Shown: piece after piece, positions 60,827-64,000 of the stretch | How positions within the stretch are numbered: the first letter of the stretch is position 1 | Layout: each line of letters starts with the position of its first letter | Assembly (NCBI RefSeq): GCF_002351485.1 | Contig: NZ_NWMW01000002.1 | Coordinates: 620,001-684,000 of the forward strand | DNA length: 64,000 bases | Source: Sphingomonas spermidinifaciens | GTDB lineage: Bacteria; Pseudomonadota; Alphaproteobacteria; Sphingomonadales; Sphingomonadaceae | Direction of reading: 5' to 3' | Notes under the pieces: generated by a model | Databases searched by the model: none | What the model was told of the DNA's origin: nothing | The model's input: the letters and a program-made list of their open reading frames with translations, nothing else | Program-made: the position numbers and the translations under genes

Positions 60827-61537
60827 ATGGCCGACGAAAACAACCAGACCGAGACCCCGGTCGAGGCGACGTCGCCCGACGCGAACACCGGCGCTCCCCG
60901 TGGTGGCCGTGGTGGCCGTGGGCGTGGCCCCGGCGGCGACAATCGCGGTCGTGGCGGCCGTGACGGCAACCGCGGTCGCCGTGACGACCGCAACCGCGAC
61001 GAGGGTGGCGAGGAGCTGATCGAGAAGCTCGTCCACATCAACCGCGTTTCGAAGACGGTGAAGGGCGGCAAGCGCTTCGGCTTCGCGGCGCTGGTCGTCG
61101 TGGGCGATGGCAAGGGCCGCGTCGGCTTCGGCCATGGCAAGGCGCGCGAGGTGCCGGAGGCGATCTCGAAGGCGACCGCCTCGGCCAAGAAGAAGATGAT
61201 CCGCGTGCCGCTTCGCGAGGGCCGGACGCTGCACCATGATGGCCGCGGGCATTTCGGTGCGGGCAACGTCTATCTCCGCTCGGCGCCGTCGGGTACCGGC
61301 ATCATCGCCGGCGGTCCGATGCGTGCGGTGTTCGAGAGCCTGGGCGTCGCCGACGTGGTGACCAAGTCGACGGGCACGTCGAACCCCTACAACATGATCC
61401 GCGCGACGTTCGAGGCGCTGGGTGAGCAGAGCTCGCCCAAGGCCGTCGCTCAGCGCCGGGGCAAGAAGATCGCCGACCTGCTCGGCCGCGGTGGGTCGCA
61501 GACCGCCGAGGCCGATGCCGCGGCGCTCGTGGAGTAA
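60827..61537 (+). CDS. rpsE: 30S ribosomal protein S5 with RGG-rich N-terminal extension
   Basis: A 236-residue S5; E. coli S5 is about 167. The extra N-terminal ~60 residues are acidic at first, then RGG/RGR-rich ([25 protein letters not shown]), before the standard core [25 protein letters not shown] with [17 protein letters not shown]5 acts in decoding and mRNA unwinding at the entry channel. The extension is encoded by repetitive CGTGGTGGC-type codons and has no counterpart in most bacterial S5 proteins. Confidence 0.97.
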   Translation: MADENNQTETPVEATSPDANTGAPRGGRGGRGRGPGGDNRGRGGRDGNRGRRDDRNRDEGGEELIEKLVHINRVSKTVKGGKRFGFAALVVVGDGKGRVGFGHGKAREVPEAISKATASAKKKMIRVPLREGRTLHHDGRGHFGAGNVYLRSAPSGTGIIAGGPMRAVFESLGVADVVTKSTGTSNPYNMIRATFEALGEQSSPKAVAQRRGKKIADLLGRGGSQTAEADAAALVE

Positions 61538-61542
61538 AGCTG

Positions 61543-61719
61543 ATGGCGACGATCAAGGTGACGCAGACGGGCTCGCCCATCCGCCGGACCAAGGATCAGC
61601 GCGCGACGCTGGTCGGCCTTGGCCTCAACAAGATGCACCGGACGGTCGAGCTCGAGGACACCCCCTCGGTGCGCGGCATGATCCGCAAGGTGCATCACAT
61701 GGTGTCGGTCGAGGACTGA
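61543..61719 (+). CDS. rpmD: 50S ribosomal protein L30
   Basis: A 58-residue L30 read directly from the sequence: ATG at 61543, TGA ending 61719. It contains [33 protein letters not shown] and [12 protein letters not shown], the complete family fold. It follows rpsE by five bases and is too short for many ORF cut-offs. Confidence 0.97.
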   Translation: MATIKVTQTGSPIRRTKDQRATLVGLGLNKMHRTVELEDTPSVRGMIRKVHHMVSVED

Positions 61720-61745
61720 TCCTCGATTACACATGACAAGACGAG

Positions 61746-61777
61746 GGAAGGGGGCTAACGGCCCCCTTCCTGATTTT
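61746..61777 (+). terminator. Terminator-like hairpin between rpmD and rplO
   Basis: GGAAGGGGGC and GCCCCCTTCC make a perfect 10-bp stem with a TAACG loop followed by TGATTTTC, 27 bases after rpmD. It looks like a rho-independent terminator or attenuator inside the spc operon, which should reduce downstream rplO-secY-adk expression unless read through. Confidence 0.65.
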
Positions 61778-61809
61778 CAGCGCGAACCTAGCGAAAGCGA
61801 GTGCAAGAC

Positions 61810-62364
61810 ATGAAACTGAACGACATCCGCGACAACAAGGGCGCCCGCAAGGAGCGCGTGCGCGTCGGCCGCGGCATCGGCTCGGGCCTGGGCAAGACCG
61901 CCGGCCGCGGCCAGAAGGGCGCCAAGGCGCGCTCGGGCGTCGCGATCAACGGCTTCGAGGGCGGTCAGATGCCGCTCCACATGCGCCTGCCGAAGCGCGG
62001 CTTCAACAATCCGTTCGGCAAGGACTATGCCGAGATCAACATCGGCGCGCTCCAGAAGGCGATCGACGAAGGCAAGCTGGACGCGGGCGCGAGCCTTGAC
62101 CAGGCGGCGCTCAACGCGGCCGGCCTGACGCGCGGCGGCAAGGACGGCGTGCGCGTGCTCGGCAAGGGCAGCCTGACCGCCAAGCTCAACCTGACCGTCG
62201 CCGGCGTGTCGAAGGGCGCGCGCGAGGCGATCGAGGCGGCCGGCGGCACCGTGTCGGTGATCGAGGTCGTCCCCGCCGCCGAGAAGGCGGCCGCCAAGAA
62301 GGGCAAGGCGCGCACCGAGCGCCTCGCCGCAAAGGCCGAGAAGCAGAAGGCCAGCCAGGCCTGA
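61810..62364 (+). CDS. rplO: 50S ribosomal protein L15
   Basis: A 184-residue L15 from the ATG at 61810 (an in-frame GTG three codons earlier is less likely). The core [37 protein letters not shown] is standard. The C-terminal ~40 residues are a Lys/Ala-rich extension beyond the E. coli length of 144. Confidence 0.97.
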   Translation: MKLNDIRDNKGARKERVRVGRGIGSGLGKTAGRGQKGAKARSGVAINGFEGGQMPLHMRLPKRGFNNPFGKDYAEINIGALQKAIDEGKLDAGASLDQAALNAAGLTRGGKDGVRVLGKGSLTAKLNLTVAGVSKGAREAIEAAGGTVSVIEVVPAAEKAAAKKGKARTERLAAKAEKQKASQA

Positions 62365-62370
62365 TCGAAC

Positions 62371-62399
62371 GAGGGGGCGTCCGATCGTCGGGCGCCCTC
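62371..62399 (+). terminator. Bulged hairpin after rplO
   Basis: AGGG..CG.CCGA pairs with TCGG.CG.CCCT with small bulges, just after the rplO stop. No T-tract. Together with the promoter-like sequence downstream it suggests a boundary before secY. Confidence 0.35.
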
Positions 62400-62452
62400 A
62401 CTCGTAAGCCGTGCGCGGCGCTACCGGGCGCTGGCAGAGACCGCCCCGGCAT

Positions 62453-62480
62453 TAGACATCGCCGCATGACGGCCTATATG
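62453..62480 (+). promoter_or_regulatory. Candidate promoter of secY-adk
   Basis: TAGACA (62453-62458, five of six matches to TTGACA) and TATATG (62475-62480) are separated by 16 bases. A start near 62487 leaves a 50-base leader before the secY ATG. Confidence 0.5.
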
Positions 62481-62536
62481 CACGAACCGGACGGGCGAAG
62501 GTTCCGCCCGCACTGATTCCCGGGACAGACATCCAG

Positions 62537-63910
62537 ATGGCATCCGCAGCCGACAATCTCGCCACCAGCATCAGCCTGTCCAAGTTCGGCCAGGCGACCG
62601 AGCTCAAGAAGCGGCTCTGGTTCACGCTGGGGGCGCTCATCGTGTTCCGCATGCTGAGCTATGTGCCGCTGCCCGGCATCGACCCTACCCAGCTCAACCT
62701 GCTCGCGCAGCAGACGCAGGGCGGGGTTATGGACTTCTTCAACACCTTCTCGGGTGGCGCGCTGGAGCGCATGTCGATCATCGCGCTGGGCGTGATGCCG
62801 TACATCACCGCCTCGATCGTGGTGCAGCTGGCGACCTCGCTGTCGCCGACGCTCGCCGCGATCAAGAAGGAGGGGGAAAGCGGGCGCAAGCGGCTCAATC
62901 AGTACACCCGCTACGGCACGGTCGCGCTGACGGCGATCCAGGGCTGGTTCATCGCGGTGGGGCTCGAGGCGTTCGGCGCGTCGGCCGGCGCGCAGGCGGT
63001 GGTCGAGCCCGGCATGCTGTTCCGCATCGGCGCGGTCGTTTCGCTGATCGGCGGCACGATGTTCCTGATGTGGCTGGGCGAGCAGATCACCAGCCGCGGT
63101 ATCGGCAATGGCATCAGCCTCATCATCATGGCGGGCATCGTCGCCCACCTACCGACGACGCTGGTCCAGCTGTTCGAGGGGAGCCGCACCGGCACCGTCG
63201 ATCCCGTCCGCCTGATGGGCATCATCGCCGCGGTCGCCGGCCTCGTCCTGTTCATCTGCTTCATGGAGCGCGCGCAGCGGCGGATCCTGATCCAGTATCC
63301 CAAGCGTCAGACCGCGCGCGGCGTGCAGGCCGAGCGCAGCCACCTGCCGCTCAAGATCAACACCGCGGGTGTGATTCCGCCCATCTTCGCCTCGTCGCTC
63401 CTGCTCATGCCGGTGACGATCAGCCAGTTCGCGGGCCAGAACGCCGCGGCCGGCGGCGGGGGCTGGTGGAACGACACGATGATCGCGCTCAACCAGTATC
63501 TGCAGCACGGCAGCCCGGTCTATATGGCGCTCTATGCCGCGGGCATCATCTTCTTCTCGTTCTTCTACACGGCCGTCGTCTTCAATCCCGAGGAAACCGC
63601 CGAGAATCTGAAGCGCTATGGCGGCTTCATCCCGGGCATCCGGCCGGGCAAGAACACCGAGAACTATTTCGATTACGTGCTGACACGTATCACCGTGATC
63701 GGCGCGGCATATCTGACGATCATCTGCCTGCTGCCCGAGTACCTCGTCTCGGCGCTGAGCATTCCCTTCTATCTCGGCGGCACCAGCCTTCTCATCGTCG
63801 TCAACGTGACGATGGACACGGTGACGCAGATCCAGTCGCATCTGCTGGCGCACCAATATGGCGACCTCATCAAGAAGGCGAAGCTGAAGGGTGGCCGCGT
63901 CCGCCAGTAA
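62537..63910 (+). CDS. secY: Preprotein translocase channel subunit SecY
   Basis: A 457-residue ten-helix SecY. It begins with the [30 protein letters not shown] segment. It includes the plug/lateral-gate area ([30 protein letters not shown]), the ribosome-binding loop around [18 protein letters not shown], and C-terminal [25 protein letters not shown]-type motif (here [10 protein letters not shown]). It secretes and inserts proteins with SecE/SecG and SecA. Confidence 0.98.
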   Translation: [457 protein letters not shown]

Positions 63911-63947
63911 GGCGGGCAGGGCAGACGGCGTTCAAAGGGGGGAAGGC

Positions 63948-64000
63948 GTGGACATCATCCTGTTGGGGCCGCCGGGCGCGGGCAAGGGCACGCAGGCGGG
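63948..64000 (+). CDS. adk: Adenylate kinase (only the first 17 codons in the window)
   Basis: The frame begins GTG at 63948 after GGAAGG and reads DIILLGPPGAGKGTQA, the P-loop start of adenylate kinase, then leaves the window. Adk following secY is a standard spc operon arrangement. It converts AMP and ATP to ADP. Confidence 0.93.
   Translation, partial: MDIILLGPPGAGKGTQA

Overview
The window is a GC-rich, gene-dense chromosomal segment with no rRNA, tRNA, CRISPR array, prophage or insertion sequence that I could recognise. The gene set points to an alphaproteobacterium of the Sphingomonadaceae (Sphingomonas-like): a CcrM-type GANTC methyltransferase with a RAMA domain, class I lysyl-tRNA synthetase, MetX/MetW methionine synthesis, a RibB protein with a degenerate RibA-like half, a NodT/HAE1-type RND pump, many secreted hydrolases, and short REP-like intergenic hairpins. 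The species cannot be named from the sequence alone.

Layout. 1-2.8 kb: a GtrA protein and a SAM methyltransferase (minus strand), divergent from a large membrane protein with GT-C-like features. 2.8-9 kb: pepN, ruvA, a lipoprotein GH10 xylanase lying between ruvA and ruvB, a small TonB_C protein, and ruvB. 9-13.7 kb: a complete ybgC-tolQ-tolR-tolA-tolB-pal envelope operon. 13.7-18.9 kb: secreted S1/P1 nuclease and isoaspartyl peptidase (minus strand), then an M16 protease and a small unknown protein. 18.9-25 kb: a three-gene RND efflux operon. 25-29 kb: a tightly coupled riboflavin operon (unknown membrane protein, ribD, ribE, ribB-ribA-like, ribH, GNAT). 29-36.3 kb: feoAB, a secreted MetX-like hydrolase, ssb, an apparently serine-less RBBP9-like protein, a DUF1206 protein, and metX-metW. 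36.3-40 kb: hisC-tyrA and lysK. 40-47.5 kb: a bestrophin, ccrM, folP, a winged-helix regulator, a small lipoprotein, a DUF3140 protein and two exported hydrolases.

47.5-64 kb is the str-S10-spc ribosomal supercluster: rpsL, rpsG, fusA, tuf, rpsJ, rplC, rplD, rplW, rplB, rpsS, rplV, rpsC, rplP, rpmC, rpsQ, rplN, rplX, rplE, rpsN, rpsH, rplF, rplR, rpsE, rpmD (omitted by a simple ORF scan of this size), rplO, secY and the first codons of adk. Gene order is conventional, but several intergenic gaps hold signals: a good promoter before rpsL overlapped by a large inverted repeat, a REP-like inverted repeat between rpsG and fusA, a terminator after tuf, a promoter-like sequence plus a leader of about 245 nt with several perfect stem-loops before rplC, a terminator-like hairpin between rpmD and rplO, and a promoter-like sequence before secY. 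These suggest the cluster is divided into separately tuned transcription units.

I did not find an obviously new multi-gene system. The observations most worth following up are the structured rplC leader, Arg88 in ribosomal protein S12 (where Lys to Arg is a streptomycin-resistance change in other bacteria), the cysteine-free RibA-like half, the serine-less RBBP9 homologue, the RGG-rich extension on S5, and the GANTC/dyad arrangement upstream of ccrM. Many genes here start at GTG or TTG and overlap the preceding stop by 1-4 bases, so start sites were chosen by signal peptide, Shine-Dalgarno (SD) sequence and operon spacing rather than by the longest frame.
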